Of a stretch of 64,000 bases of DNA, positions 36,972-50,241 are shown piece by piece. The notes under the pieces are model-generated. The model saw nothing but the letters and a program-made list of their open reading frames with translations, did no database searches and was not told the origin of the DNA. Each line of letters begins with the position of its first letter. Position 1 is the first letter of the stretch. This stretch comes from Monosporascus cannonballus (Eukaryota > Ascomycota > Sordariomycetes > Xylariales). Location of the stretch: contig QJNS01000309.1 of assembly GCA_004154925.1 (NCBI GenBank), positions 18,427 to 82,426 on the forward strand, given 5' to 3'. The position numbers and the translations under genes were made by a program.

Positions 36972-39553
36972 GGTGGACAGATGCCTGCGACGGCGATGAC
37001 GAGAGCGGGTTGAATGTTGTGATAGTTCCGGTCGTGGGTGAGCCGCTGTCTCAAAGGCCAAGGAGAAAGAAAAAATGGAGAATGTAAAGAGTCTACTCCT
37101 AAAAGAGGAAACGACACGGTCTGTCTTGAGCGCAAACTGTATCTCCGATGCACATGTGCCGCCAATCTAGAGGAATGAGAGAAAATAGAAAAAGTCTGAG
37201 TCAGAAAACGATAGTGACGTTGTGTTGCAGCCGACGATGAATTTTTGAAGTTGTGGACAAGGACTGAGGGGCAGTTTGCTGGACTGCGGGGTCTTTCAGT
37301 GGTCGCCCGCTTAATAAATGGCACGTTCTCATAGGCTGTTATGTTACTAGGTAGGAAGATAAACCCTCCGGCTTTTGCCACTGGAGGTTTCAATTCTCCT
37401 CGAGCCTCTCGCTGTCCAGGCCCGCACTGCCTCTTCTTTACCTACCTAGTAGCCAATTGTGGGCAAACGTTGTTACCAACAGGTGTATTTGGTGACATCG
37501 GGTTAATACCATGACTTACATAATGCTCAGGTTAAAGGTACCTACTACCTAAACATCCCCAGTTGGTTCTGGGTTGTATTTACACATGCCCGTATGGAAA
37601 GAGTATGCTGGACGGCCTCCATTGCTACATGTAGGTCTCCTCGAGGTTACTTTACCGACTGGTAGGAGTTCAACCATTTGACTACATAGGTATAATAACT
37701 TGAGAGACGGCTGGTAAAAATAGACAAGGTCTGACTACATTGGTAGGTGTTTTTATCTGCTTTCCTGCCTGTCTATTTTAACCTACCTCGTAGTGCTTTG
37801 CTGTTGTGGAACTGTTCAGCAGATGATCATATCAGAACCCCATGTTGAATGTTGAGTTCTATGAAGGCGAAGAACAACATTTTGGCCTAGACGCCGGGGT
37901 AGATACACCTGTTGATTTTGCAGAAGCTAAGAGTGGCAGATATTCCCTGCAAGCAAGATGCAAGAGAAGTCGACTGCTAGAGTGTACACATGTGACTCGT
38001 CTCGCAGCTATCGAAGCCATGAGCAACCCAAACCTATGTACCTAAGCACTTACTCTGGTTACTGCAACTTAGGAAAGTCTGGAATGCCACACTGGCCGAG
38101 CCTCTTGTTTCCATTAGGGACTACCAACAAACAGCACTTTGGCATAGTGTGCCTCGCAGAGTCGGACGGCTTTTAAGCCCCATGTACCTGTCTGGAGATG
38201 TGGCTGAACAGCCTCTCCGTTGTGGTGGATAAACTCGATGTCAGCCAACAGAAGCGGCCAATGCCGACTTCTGTATATATCTTCTATTGGTAAGGTTATC
38301 CAATGGCCAGTAGGTCGTTATTGGTAACTTGGCGGTGACAACAAAACGAGAGGGACAGCTTGAGTAGAACCTTAAAATGCGTGCCGGTCGTAGGCTAGGT
38401 ACCCACATACTTAAGTACCGAGAGGAGCTACGAAGTCAGGTCGTCGAGTTCCTATAGCTTTGTTATTCCTCGTCCGAGATCCCCGCCGGGGGTAACCCAA
38501 ATGACATCTCTTTATACAGCGGAAGAAAATGGAAGCAGAAAGTGTTGCGAGACTGTCGCCTGCAGTATTTCGCTGCGTGTTCGATTTGATATTCCACGTA
38601 CGAAGCACATTCATTAGGCGGGATCTGGGGATCGGGGGGACTAGAAGTGCGGTACAGACCGTACCAGACCCGTACAGGTGATATAACGGGGTTGTTACGA
38701 CTGCGCTAACCTTCTTCGGGGCTAGAGGCTCAGCTTTCAATATCTGATTGGCTGAAAAGCCTACCCAAGGCCCAAGGTACAGGGATGCAGAACTTGGAGC
38801 TGCTTGGTTTCCTTAGGTAGGTACCCCAGTACCTCCCTTCTACCTAGTAGTGCACTCTTTTTCGATTTTCCACCCGCTGCCTGGCCCAACTGACCCATTT
38901 TCCATTTCTGCTCTTCACCTTCAAGAAAGTCCCAGCAGCACAACCACCCACCCGCACACATAAAACCACACCACTCTTATGGTACATCATTTGTTCCCTC
39001 AACCACGACGCCATCCTAGGAACACGTCTTGTTCTCTTGACCTGTTGCCTAGGAGCCATTTCTTTTTGATGACTTGTAAGTTCTTAAATTATATCCCACT
39101 CTTTAGGAGTCCCTACACAAGGCTGGAAACTCTTGTCACGTTCCGCCTTGTACTGGACGTCGAATCCATCCTCAAGTCGCGTACATGTGACTTGTTCCAT
39201 CGCCGTCTTCATGGCCTCTGATGCTTTCAGAAGTACTGAATTGGATGGGCTTCGTTATCCTTGATCCGACCGACGCGTTCAGGTCTTCCCAGGTTGGCCG
39301 CCTTCCATCGCTGACTGCTTCATCACGTCTTGTTCATCAAACATCAGCCTTGTATCCATCAACCGACTGGTCCATTTGCGCCAGATCGGTTCTTGGGCTC
39401 ATTACTTGACGTGTTCGCTCTTCGCTAGCCCCGTTGTGATCGCCGCTCCCTGCTCTCTCTTCCAACCCCCATAGTGCGCCATTTCCACCGTGTACCATGG
39501 CATAGCTAATCTCGTCGTCTTGTAGCAGGCGGCTCTGCCAAGTACCGAGCACA
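36972..39553. promoter_or_regulatory. Divergent intergenic region between RLI1 and CHD1
   Basis: These 2.6 kb must contain both promoters. GGTA/TACC runs occur near 37350, at 37440-37449 and at 38811-38840. Short open frames (for example 38411-38740 minus) show no family resemblance. No RNA gene was seen. Confidence 0.5.
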
Positions 39554-42500
39554 ATGTCAAGCTCGCCCCCCGAGTCTGCTTCCGCCAATGGCAATGATTC
39601 TCCATTAGTTGAGACCGGTAATAGGATAATACTCGATGACCGAGCCAGCGAAAGCGATCTGTCCGAAGTCAACGGCAATACTGCTCCTCAACCCTCCGAT
39701 TCCCCGTCATCTAACGGGCGCGAATCCCCTCAACAGCATATGGACCCCGAGTCCGATCAGTCTAGTGATAATGACGATAACAATGCCTCTGACGATGCCG
39801 ACTTCGACATGGAGGAGAGTCCCGCTCCGTCCCAGAGCGATACTCCACAGGATCAGAGATCGACTTCCAACGATTCTCGTCGTATCCCCAAGCGTAAAGC
39901 CGCTACCGAAGAGGATGAATACATAAGAGAGAATCCCGAGCTGTATGGGCTGCGGAGAAGTGTATGTTCGCCGAGACCTCGCTTACGCCGGGGGAATAAA
40001 GCTAATTCCTCTCATAGTCACGACCTACGAAGCATCCTAAGATCGTAAGTCTCCACCGTCAGCTGCTCGACCATAATGGATCCCAAATAACCCTTACAAC
40101 GTACAGGTCGATTCTGATGAAGACGAAGACGACTCTGAATCTGATGTCATCCCTACGAGTCGTCGGGCAAATAAGAAGTCTCGCGTTGACCAGATATCAC
40201 GGCAATGTAAGTCGGCGTCATTGACTCATAACCTGACATCGTCACCGTTAAACTCACCACATCTCCCCGCTAGCCTCGAAACGAGCTACACCTTCGAGGC
40301 AAACTCCTGCCAATGATTCTGATTCCGACAATTATGGAGGAGCTCGGGCTCGGACGCTCATAAAGAAGATCCGTCGCCAACAGTCCCAACCACAGTCGTC
40401 CTCTTTCTATGCCGAGAAGCGATGGTCGAACAGGCGGGCTGCCCAACAAGTCCAGAACTACCAAGAGAGCGATCTAGACGATGAGGACGAAGGCGAAGCC
40501 ACCCCGAACTACTTGGCAGGCGAGGAGTTGGCGGAAGATTCTCAGTATATCGACAAGGTCGTCGGCCACCGCGTCAAAGACGGCGGCGAATTGACGCTTA
40601 GCGCCACCAGAGACGACTTCGAGTACAATATCAAGTGGCAGGGCAAGTCGTATCTTCACAATACATGGAACGACATGGATACCCTTCGTGGTTACCGTGG
40701 CGTGCGGAAGCTGGAAAATTACTACAAAAAGATCATCGAGTACGAGGTTGATCTGAAGTTCGGTGGTGATGACATCCCGCCCGAGACTCGAGAGCAGTAC
40801 ATGCTGGATAAGGAACGCGAACAAGACGCGTTGGAAGACTACACCAAAGTCGAGCGCATTGTCGCTCAGCGAAGTGGCGAAGAGGGCAGAGAATACTTTG
40901 TCAAGTGGAAGGGCTTGACATACGATCATTGCACCTGGGAGCTTGCCTCTGCTATTAGCGACGACGCACAGGACAAAATCGACCAGTTCCTGGACCGTCA
41001 GTCGAGATCGTGGACGTCTGACAAGTACGAGTCGAATCCCTCGACTAGAAGCAAGTTCCTGAAATTAGAAAAGCAGCCCAGCTATATAAAGGGAGGAGAG
41101 CTCCGTGGCTTTCAGCTCACCGGGCTGAACTTTCTGTCTCTCAACTGGTGTCGAGCGAACAACGTCATCCTCGCCGATGAAATGGGTCTCGGAAAGACGG
41201 TCCAGACGGTGTCCTTCCTGAGCTGGTTGCGCAATGAGCGCAAGCAAGAGGGTCCGTTCCTCGTCGTTGCGCCTCTCAGTGTCATCCCCGCGTGGTGCGA
41301 TACATTCAATCTGTGGACTCCAGACCTCAACTATGTCGTGTACCTCGGCAACGCTGAAGCTCGAAGCACAATTCGAGACCATGAGTTGATGTTCAGCGGC
41401 AATCCCAAGAAGCCTAAGTTCAACGTGCTTGTCACCTCTTACGAGTACATCTTGACGGATGCGGACTTCCTGAGAAGCATCAAGTGGCAAGCGCTTGCGG
41501 TCGATGAAGCACACCGCCTAAAGAACAAGGAGTCAAGACTATATGCGGAGTTGATGAGCTTCGGGGCACCTGCGAAGGTCCTGATCACCGGTACTCCCAT
41601 CCAAAATAATCTAGCGGAACTGGCTGCTCTTCTCGACTTCTTGAACCCTGGTAAAGTCAAGATCGACGAAGATCTGGACACTCTCGCTGCTTCTGATGCG
41701 CAGGTCAAGCTACAGGAGCTACATGCTGCCATCGCCCCCTTCATCCTGCGCCGTACGAAGGAGACTGTCGAGTCTGACCTTCCTCCCAAGACGGAAAAGA
41801 TCATCCGTGTCGAGCTTTCTGACGTCCAGCTCGAGTATTACAAAAACATTCTCACACGCAATTACGCGGCGCTGAACGAAGGCAACAACGGCCAGAAGCA
41901 GTCCTTGTTAAATATCGTCATGGAGCTGAAGAAAGTCAGCAACCACCCTTACATGTTCCCGGGCGCGGAAGAGAAAGTCCTTAACGGAAGCGATCGCCGA
42001 GAAGACCAGATCAAAGGGCTTATCGCTAGCAGTGGGAAAATGATGTTGCTGGATCAGCTGCTCGCCAAGCTGAAGAAGGATAACCACCGCGTATTGATCT
42101 TCAGCCAGATGGTAAAAGTGCTCGACATACTAGGAGACTACTTGCGATTGCGTGGATACCAATTCCAGCGCCTGGACGGAACCGTTGCTGCCGGTCCAAG
42201 GCGCCTTGCTATCAACCACTTCAACGCTGAGGACAGTACGGACTTTTGCTTCTTGCTTTCCACGCGGGCGGGTGGTCTGGGTATTAACCTCATGACTGCC
42301 GATACAGTCATCATCTTTGATTCCGACTGGAATCCGCAGGCAGATCTTCAAGCAATGGCGAGAGCTCACCGAATCGGCCAGAAAAGGCCCGTGACGGTAT
42401 ATCGTCTTGTTGCTAAGGAGACCATCGAAGAAGAAGTCCTCGAGCGTGCTCGTAATAAGCTTCTGTTGGAGTATCTTGCTATACAACGCGGCGTCACGGA

Positions 42501-44566
42501 TGACGGCAAGGCCCTCAGAGACGAAGCCAAGTCAAAGGGTCTCAGGATCGATGAGGCCAAGTCTGCAGATGACATCCAATGGGTTCTCAAGATGCGCTCT
42601 CAAAAGATGTTCGAGCAATCCGGCAACCAGGAGAGGCTGGAGCAGCTTGACATCGATTCTATCCTAGAGAACGCCGAAGTCACGAAGACGAAGGTGGATG
42701 ACAACATGAACCTGAGCACAGGTGGCATCGACTGGGACAATTTCATGCAGTACACCGACGTCAAGGTGGACGATCTTAATCTGGACTGGGACCAAATTAT
42801 ACCTGCGGATCAGCTAGCCGCGATTAAGGAGGAAGAAGAAAAGAAGAAGCAGGATGAGTATCTAGCAAAGGAGCTGGAGGCGAGCGCTCCTCGCCGAGCT
42901 GCACTCAAGAGCGTGAGGAGCAACGCCGATAATGAGAGGGCTGAGCGCATCGCGAAGAAGCGGGAAAGAGAGCAGCTCAAGCAGGAGCGTCTTGAGGAAC
43001 AGCGAGCGATGCTCTCCGACCCACGACGGCCTCTGAACGAGAAGGAGACTCGAAATATGGTCAGAGCCTTCATGCGCTACGGCTTTATCGAAGATCGCCC
43101 AGATGAGCTACTACGCGATGCTCGGCTGAGTGATCGCGACCGTGACTACATCGGCGGCCTCTTGCAAGACCTCACCAGCGCCGCTCGTGAAGCAATGGAG
43201 AGGAACAGCGACGAGATCCGAATGCAAGAGCAGCAGGCGAAGAAGAAGATGACCAAGAAGGACATTAAGGCCGTGATGTTTGATTTCGCTGAGGTCAAAA
43301 AGATCAATGCCGAAACTATCCTAGAACGTCCGCCTCAGCAACGCCTCCTCCGACGTGTCCTCGGAAATTGTCCAGACTTTCGGACTTTCCGCCTCCCAGA
43401 GGCCACCAAGGCTGCGCACTACAGCTGCGAGTGGGGTCCTCGGGAAGACGGCATGCTCCTTGTCGGTATTGATCGCTACGGCTTTGGCGCTTGGGCGCAG
43501 ATCCGAGATGACAAAGAACTCGGGATGCAGGATAAGTTCTTCCTGGAAGAGCATCGCATCGAGAAGAAGCAGGAGCGTGAACAGGCCGAGGCCAAGGGTG
43601 CGAAGGCACCGGGAGCTGTCCACCTGGTAAGACGTGCGGAGTATCTGTTGTCTGTACTCACTTCTATCCATTCGAACGATGCCAATGCGCAGAAGGTCGT
43701 CGAGAACCATCACCGCAACAACAAGAAATCTGCCCATTCTCTGGCCAACGGCCACCGCCGCTCCGACAAGGCGGGCTCTGTGTCCGCATCTCCCGCCCCT
43801 CGAGACTCTAAGAAGGTTCCACATCGGGAACGGGAACGGGATCGGGATTACGATCGTGCTCACTATCGGGGAGAACACCATCGTTCTCGCAGCAGCCTCG
43901 GCGACGGTGGTACGCCTAGACCGGACTCCAAGAGGAAGCATAGCGGTGACGCTGAAGAAAGACGTCACAAGCACCGCCGAATGGATGAGAGCCGTCGAAG
44001 CGAGGCGGATCAACTAGATGCCGAGGAGGCAGACGACCTGCGAAACGCCCCTGTGATCGAGGCTCTCATGCAACCAATCTGGACGCACGTACAGAAAGTT
44101 GAGTCGTGTACCAAAACTAACATTCCTGGTGCCAAAGCTAGAGCCAAGGTTCTGAAATCTGAAATCACCCATATCGGTGATTTCATCGAGGGCTTGTACA
44201 AGACTTCGGGTCTGACTCTCGATGAAGTTGCAGAGCTCAAGCCGAAACTATGGTATGCTCATACGTAATATCCGACTGCATGAGTGCGCTAACCTCGGCC
44301 GTAGGAGATTTATTTCCAAGAAGATTCCTGCTTCGGAGAAGTCAGATAAGGACAAGGAGAAGTCATCCTCCGATAAGCCTTCTTCTCAAGGGATGACGGG
44401 CCCGAGACTGGCCGTGCTGTACAAGCAATTAAAGCAGCAGCAGGTAGAAGAGAAATTGAAGCGGCAGGCAGAAGCTCAGAACGGCGACAGCCAGAAGTCT
44501 AAAGGCTCCGGCTCGGTCACCACTAATGGATCTTCCCGGGGGGAGTCGTCCAAGCTGAACCACTAG
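39554..44566 (+). CDS. CHD1: Chromodomain-helicase Chd1, ATP-dependent chromatin remodeller
   Basis: Five exons (39554-39961, 40018-40044, 40107-40206, 40274-44252, 44305-44566) give 1591 residues. An acidic Ser-rich N-terminus leads to two chromodomains at about 270-333 (YNIKWQGKSYLHNTW) and 370-413 (YFVKWKGLTYDHCTWE). The Snf2 ATPase follows, with motif I DEMGLGKT at about 480, motif II DEAH at about 590, and the helicase C lobe from about 785 (VLIFSQMVKVLDIL, then ARAHRIGQ). A SANT/SLIDE-type DNA-binding region is near 1229 (WGPREDGMLLVGIDRYGFGAW), and a CHCT-like C-terminal domain follows a Lys/Arg/His-rich linker. Chd1 spaces nucleosomes over transcribed genes. Exon 2 is a 27-nt microexon (S-R-P-T-K-H-P-K-I); the phases support it. 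The last intron (52 nt, GTATGC) is placed to restore LW|RFISKK. Confidence 0.95.
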
Positions 44567-46589
44567 TAGTTCGCCACCGGCCAGGATTCATCAGGGGTCA
44601 AGGAGTCACCTTTATGCGGGAGGCCTTTTAGCATGATTATCACTCTGCATTGGACGGCGTTATGGATTGCATCGTATAGACTTTGACGGAGATACTTTGC
44701 CCCCTTTCTCAAAGTCCCGAATCATGATTCGTACCCGGCAGAAAAAGCATGGTTGTTACAGGAAGGGAGGTCTTGGAGTTATGTGTCACATTGTTCCCGC
44801 TTCATTTGTCGCCTATGTTCGGGAGTCTTCTCCTTATCTGCGAGCGAGACGGGCATGCTTGCCCTAGTGGTGTTACAAGAGCAAAGACGTATTGGGAAAC
44901 GCGCCCCAGGAAGGGAGACGAAGAAGTTGCTGTATCTCTGTTGTATCACAACACCCGAGGGACTCGGCCGGGTCTTTCTGACGATACGGAAAAGCCCGAA
45001 TTCCGCGGAGACGGTTGTGCAGTCCGGCCTCTCAGCCGGTAGATGCCGGGGCTAGTTGGTCTTTCCCATAGGCCTAGTCTTGCAAGGGGAGAGGGTGATG
45101 AAAGGACGGAAGGGATGATGACTTATCATTAATTCTTACTGCTCTCGCACACAGTTCTGTGTGTAGGTAGTAGGCAAGGTGCTATGTTGGGGGAGAGCGG
45201 GAGGCCGGACGGCATCTGGCCGCTTCACTCGCTGTAGCGGGCGGCGGGAGATCGTGCACGCTGCTTAACTACTGCTGCCACCGCCACCTGCTACTACCAA
45301 TCACGATACCAACCGTACCATACCATTTTATACTGATTGTGATGATATATGTGGGACTTGCGTGCATGTACATATGACCGACTGATTTGTAAAATAATGC
45401 GATGGGAATGAGACACTCCTGGACAAAAGCCAGCTTGCCCTCCTTTGGGGAGTACTGGAATGGCGGTAATGCTTGGTGGTTGGAGGATGCGAGCACGTGA
45501 CCATCCTTGCCTCCAGCCCGCTAAGTGCGGCTCCTATCCGACCTGAGCAGTGCTCCTCCGTACGGAGGTACGCACTATCAGCTAGTGTCGCATACTATAC
45601 TATACTACATTCGTTATACGCAGCGCGAAGGCTCCACTGTGTGTCTTCACCGATCCCATCTTCGTCGGATGCTGGCTTGTGCTGTGGATCCGGTTAGGTC
45701 GACCACATATGTAGAAGACGAATGCGTGAATAGGTACGCGTGGTTGGGTTACGCGGTGCCAAAGAGCGGCGACGGTAACAGAGCACAACTAGCTAGCGTA
45801 GCATACAACAACACGTCACCTCGTAAGACACGGGGATAAGCAGCTGGGACCGGGTTCAGCATTCCGAGTCTCTCCTTCTATATCTACGAAGTTACCTATA
45901 TACTCCCACAAGACGGGATACTTGGTGCCGTGCTTTGCATGTTATCTCTGATCCCGTTTCCATCTATGTACCCGCCACGGCCCCGTGATAACCAGACAGC
46001 GGGCGCTGTAATACGCTGTCCAGCGAGGAAGCCCTTCGTTCTATCGCCCTTTCTCCCTTCTCTCCCTATCCTGCCCTGAGTCCTTCCCCCGTCTCCGTGG
46101 GCACCGGGACGGGGGGGGGGGGGTAAAAACGAGGTCTCCTCTAATCTCAAGACACACGCATGTAGGGTATAGGACAAAGGACAATAAATAGATGCGGCAC
46201 CACCGGCTATGCAATTTCAGATTATATGATGAGCACGCGGAAAGCCGTCCCCCAAGAGAACCTGATAACACCGTCGTCCGTTCACCCGCTGCGGTATCCA
46301 CGGAGGACTCTTTTTGTGCGCCTTGTTCGCGGGACCGAAAACCGAAACAACCCGCCCGCTTCCGTGATGTTCAGGACGGCACTTGCTACATATGTGTGTG
46401 TGTGCGCGCGTATGTATATGTACATGCAAGGCGGACGTATGTACTCAAGCCGAGAAGGACAAAGTGGTGATGTCCTCTGGGTGCAATAACAATAGCTACG
46501 AACCCCGCGTATGATGGATATGGTAGGCTTATAGCGTACCACGCCCCTCTTTAGCGCCAGGCCAGCAGACGCCACATCGCGGAGCCTAG
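44567..46589. other. Intergenic region between convergent CHD1 and the sirtuin gene
   Basis: No gene was recognised. The region has a perfect 14-bp palindrome at 45555-45568, a run of 13 G at 46111-46123, and a TG/CG/TA-rich low-complexity segment at about 46390-46425. Short overlapping open frames on both strands have no motif. Confidence 0.5.
45555..45568. repeat. Perfect 14-bp palindrome CCTCCGTACGGAGG
   Basis: The sequence equals its own reverse complement and contains CCG-TA-CGG. Inverted CGG triplets are the usual half-sites of fungal Zn2Cys6 regulators. It lies about 1 kb from each flanking gene's 3' end, which is not a promoter position, so a regulatory role is doubtful. Confidence 0.5.
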
Positions 46590-48620
46590 TCAGTCTATGA
46601 ACGACCCCAGCTCGCCCCGGGGTTTGGACGGGGGGCTGATGGTCTCGCGGGACGATGAATGCTCCGAACGCGTGGGGGTGACGGGTCGCGCGTAGGTGCC
46701 GTTCTCCTGCCTGATCTGTGTGTCCACCGCGAACTGCGCGTCGAGCGATACCCGCGCCTTCTTCGGCCCCCTGGGGCGCAGCGAGAAGTCGTCGTGGAGT
46801 AACGTCCTAGCGTTCGCGGACGGGGACGAGTCAGGCTCCCAGTTACGCTTTGCCGGAAGCTTCGAAGGGACAGCGGCTTGTGGCTTAGTCGACTTGAGCA
46901 TGGTATTGAGGGTGTGGGCCGGTTTCATCGGCGCCGCCTTCTTCGTGTGTTTCGACTTCCGTGGTGCAGCCTTCCCATTTGCCTTGGCTGCGCCTCGAGA
47001 CGTTGTAGCAGTGCTGGTCTTCGTGCTCTGGCCGGGGAAGAGGAGCTTGCTCTGCTTCTGGCTGTCCTTTGATTTCGTCGGTAGCGTCGTCCGCGGTCGC
47101 ATCTTAGGGCTAGCGGTTGGTGTAGGAATACCCTGAACCTTCTTGATTGACTTCGGTTTCGCTTCCATAGGGGTGCTGTCACGTGACTCGTCCTTGACAG
47201 CCATGCGTTTCTCCGCTGTAATTTGGCGGATCTCGACCGCGATGCGGGGGCGGTTGCGCAGAGCTTCCTCGTGTCGCTTGTCGTCTATGATGACTTCGGC
47301 TCCTTGTTCAATATTTTCATCCCAGTGAGGTAACGCGACAAGTGTCGCAACCTCATCGCTTCTCCCTTGGACAACCAAATCCCAGCAATCCTTCAAGTCT
47401 GAGCCGCCGGGCTCCGAGTCCAGGTTGATCCAGGCAGTAATGCCGTCCTTTCGCTTCCTAGTTACTTGGCACATGTCTTTGACCATATTTCGCACACCGG
47501 GGATCTTCATACTCGTGCCAACGACGATGATGGCGTCCGGACGCGCGCGCAAATCCGCCTTCACGACATTCGCGATTGCTTCCTCGTCGGGGTTGAACTC
47601 GTTGTAGAGAACCATGCGCGGGCGTAATCTTCCAATGCCGTGACTGCGCTTGCCAGCATGGGAAGTGCGTACGTTGTCCGTCTCCTCGCACGCCTTGCAA
47701 AGGGGCGCCTCGGGCCCCTCGAAAAGGGAGCCGTCAAAATCACTAATCTCGCTGCATTTCGAACAGACCATCTTAGCTAGACCCCCGTGTAACTGAATGG
47801 TCTTGGGCCATGGACCTTTCGTTTTTAGTGGAACTTCCGTCGCAAGGGGTGGCATAGACGTGTCAAGGCCATCGACGTTTTGGGAGTACAGGCGTAGCAA
47901 GCGGCCTTCCTTAGCTAGAGAAGCTATCAGGTGGTGGAACGGAGTGGGCGCGGCAGTCCTCGTAAGATGAGCCAGCTCACGAACCATAGTATGGAAGGAA
48001 GACGTAGTGGAGTCATGTTTGTAGACGGAGGCGTCGAACAGGTGCTTGCCCGAGGCCTTGAGCTTATGTTGACTTCTCAAGGTCGCAAAAAGACCATCCG
48101 CCGATCGGAAATCGGGTACTAGTAGTGCCACATGTTAGCATAGAGAAACCTCACAGGTAGCATGGAAATGAAAAATTCCGTATCGGAAAGGCATTGAATA
48201 CGTACTTCCTGCCGAGACAGATATTCCCGCACCAGCGATGATGACAATCTTCTTCTTTTTCCGGAGGATTGAGGTGAGCTGGTCCAGCAGTTCTTCATCG
48301 TGAGCGCTCAGTTCTGATGGGGGTTGCAGGGTCAGATGCTCAGTGGTTCGCGGCTTCCGTTCGGTCTTCCTGCGCTTCGCCGGTGGTGCGCCGTCGGGAT
48401 TGACACAGATTTCAGCCTCGACAGTATCAGAGTAAGACTTCATTGGCGATGTGCTTCCCGAGGGTATCGACGAAGGGGGAGATAGAGGACGAGCGGTTCC
48501 GTACGACACTGAGGTGCGCGGCGAAATTATCGGCGATGCCGTAAGCACTGAAAGAGGAGAAGACGGAGGTTCGGAAGAAGATGACGGTGGATCGGAGAGA
48601 TCTGAAGATGAAGAGTCCAT
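46590..48620 (-). CDS. Sirtuin, Hst3/Hst4-type NAD-dependent histone deacetylase
   Basis: Two exons (48620-48206 and 48118-46590) give 647 residues. The 87-nt intron joins GAGISVSAG to IPDFRSADGLF, the NAD-binding motif of all sirtuins. The start is the ATG of MDSSSSDLSDPP. Further motifs are SQNVDGLD, the catalytic His in TIQLHGG (about residue 249), a zinc site of two Cys pairs (CSKC at about 257-260 and CKAC at about 279-282), and GTSMKIPGVRNMVKDMC, which is typical of the Hst3/Hst4 branch. The long C-terminal tail (about 300 residues) is Lys/Ser/Pro-rich and likely disordered. Hst3/Hst4 enzymes remove histone H3 K56 acetylation after S phase and are linked to genome stability. In filamentous fungi relatives also affect secondary metabolism (family knowledge). 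The protein should be nuclear. Confidence 0.92.
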
Positions 48621-50241
48621 TATGAGGTGCCGCGATGACAATGGCGGTTGGTCGTGATTGAGACGGTACGCGAGTAATGGAGGAACAACAGCTACTCCTC
48701 AATTAAGAATATTATGAAAGGCGACTTGAGGGATGAAGCAATTGGTGTTCCGTAAAGAGGGTACCTGGTGCCTAGGCACCTGAATGCAGATGTGGATGTG
48801 TTGTATGTGTAGGTAAGTTTTGGTTGAAGGTTGGGCGCCCTGGAGTTTAGACTATGTCATTGTTGAGTGGATTTTCCGACGACCGCCTTGCAGATGTTGT
48901 TGTGCTCGTTAGATAAATATTCTACTAGCTCGGGATACCGCGGGTCTGTCGCGTGATTTCGCGCGTTCAACCCTGGCTACTACCATGAAAAAAACGATAG
49001 GCGTGTCAGGTTCGCGTGTGGTTGGCGACAAAAGCCAAGGTGCTACTCCCTATTGTTGATTTCAAGCGTTGAAATTTGGGTGGTTGGTCAAGTGTGATGG
49101 CAATGAGGGAACAGAAAAGAACGGCTGAGAGTCAGGCTGAACAGGGGCCGCTCGGGCAAGGGATGTGGGTGGACAAGGCTTAACGTTAGTTGACCGCCGA
49201 GTATGCATAAACCCAACCCGTCCCAAAGTCGAACAGAAAGAGGAGAGTGGAGGGGGAAAAGGGTGTGGGCAGCCAATTTGGGGCCCAAGTTGATATGGAA
49301 AACTAACACATTGAGAGGATACGGTGGGGTAGCTAACAGCTCCCATGTCCAATGTTATTATTATTCTAAACAATGTCCTTTAGGGATATACCACCGACAT
49401 ACCATACCTATCCGCCCCAACAGAAAGCTACATGTCTCAATTCCCCTATCGGGCCCAGGTCGTCGGCAACAGCGGTCATTACTGTATATAATTCCATATG
49501 GTTGTTATTTTACGATAGCTAAAGACAGTCTATCGTCCTTACAAATTTCGTTGCTCCGTTGTTGTTTAGATGCCCTCCCCAATTTTGTGGGGCATCCTAA
49601 TGTAGGGGCGAAGATTCCTGGGCCTGTTCAGCCATATCGGCCCGCCGAAGCCCCCTGCATTGACTACCCCCAGTTTTCTTTACAATGCCGTCATTTGTGG
49701 CTTTTGGGCCTCCTTTTGACTTGTCCTCATGTAAACCTGGAGGTTTCACCTCGGAAATGCAAGGCTTCCTGTGCATTCGCCGTCAACGCAGGTGGTCGGT
49801 GCATATTGCTGCATTTCTAGCCATGAGGTACTCGATTGTGAACTGCATCCCATGCATGCGTTTGGTTACATAAAGTACTTTGTTGCTGTCAGCTTTGCTC
49901 TTCATCGCCAAGCACGGAGGTCCCATCATTTAAATATTATAATTCCAAAGTCGGAATTATTTATCACTTTACATTAATCATATACCGTGGTGACCGAGAA
50001 TGAGAGTCCGGCGTGTGTTTTGGACAGTCTAATGATCCACCAAGCCAATGGGCGTTGGCTGTGAATACTTACTTGAGCGTCCATTTGCACAGCGACTATC
50101 TCGTACTCATCCCAAGTCTAAAGGGAGAAATATCTAATTGCGGAACCTTAATCAGACCTGGACTTAAATTAATACATCAATTGGGCACGCTGTCTGACAT
50201 CTACTATTACTCTTTGCTCTTAAAACTTTCCGTTTTCACCC
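48621..50241. promoter_or_regulatory. Divergent intergenic region between the sirtuin gene and MED16
   Basis: The region holds the promoters of both genes. A plus-strand open frame of 205 codons (49203-49820) overlaps antisense frames and has no recognisable motif, so I do not call it. No clear TATA box or factor site was seen. Confidence 0.5.

Noticed and set aside
46111..46123. Run of 13 G
   Set aside because: Simple homopolymer in an intergenic region. It may vary in sequencing and has no further meaning here.
49203..49820. 205-codon open frame upstream of MED16
   Set aside because: No family resemblance and no splice-linked continuation. The position between two divergent promoters makes coding unlikely.
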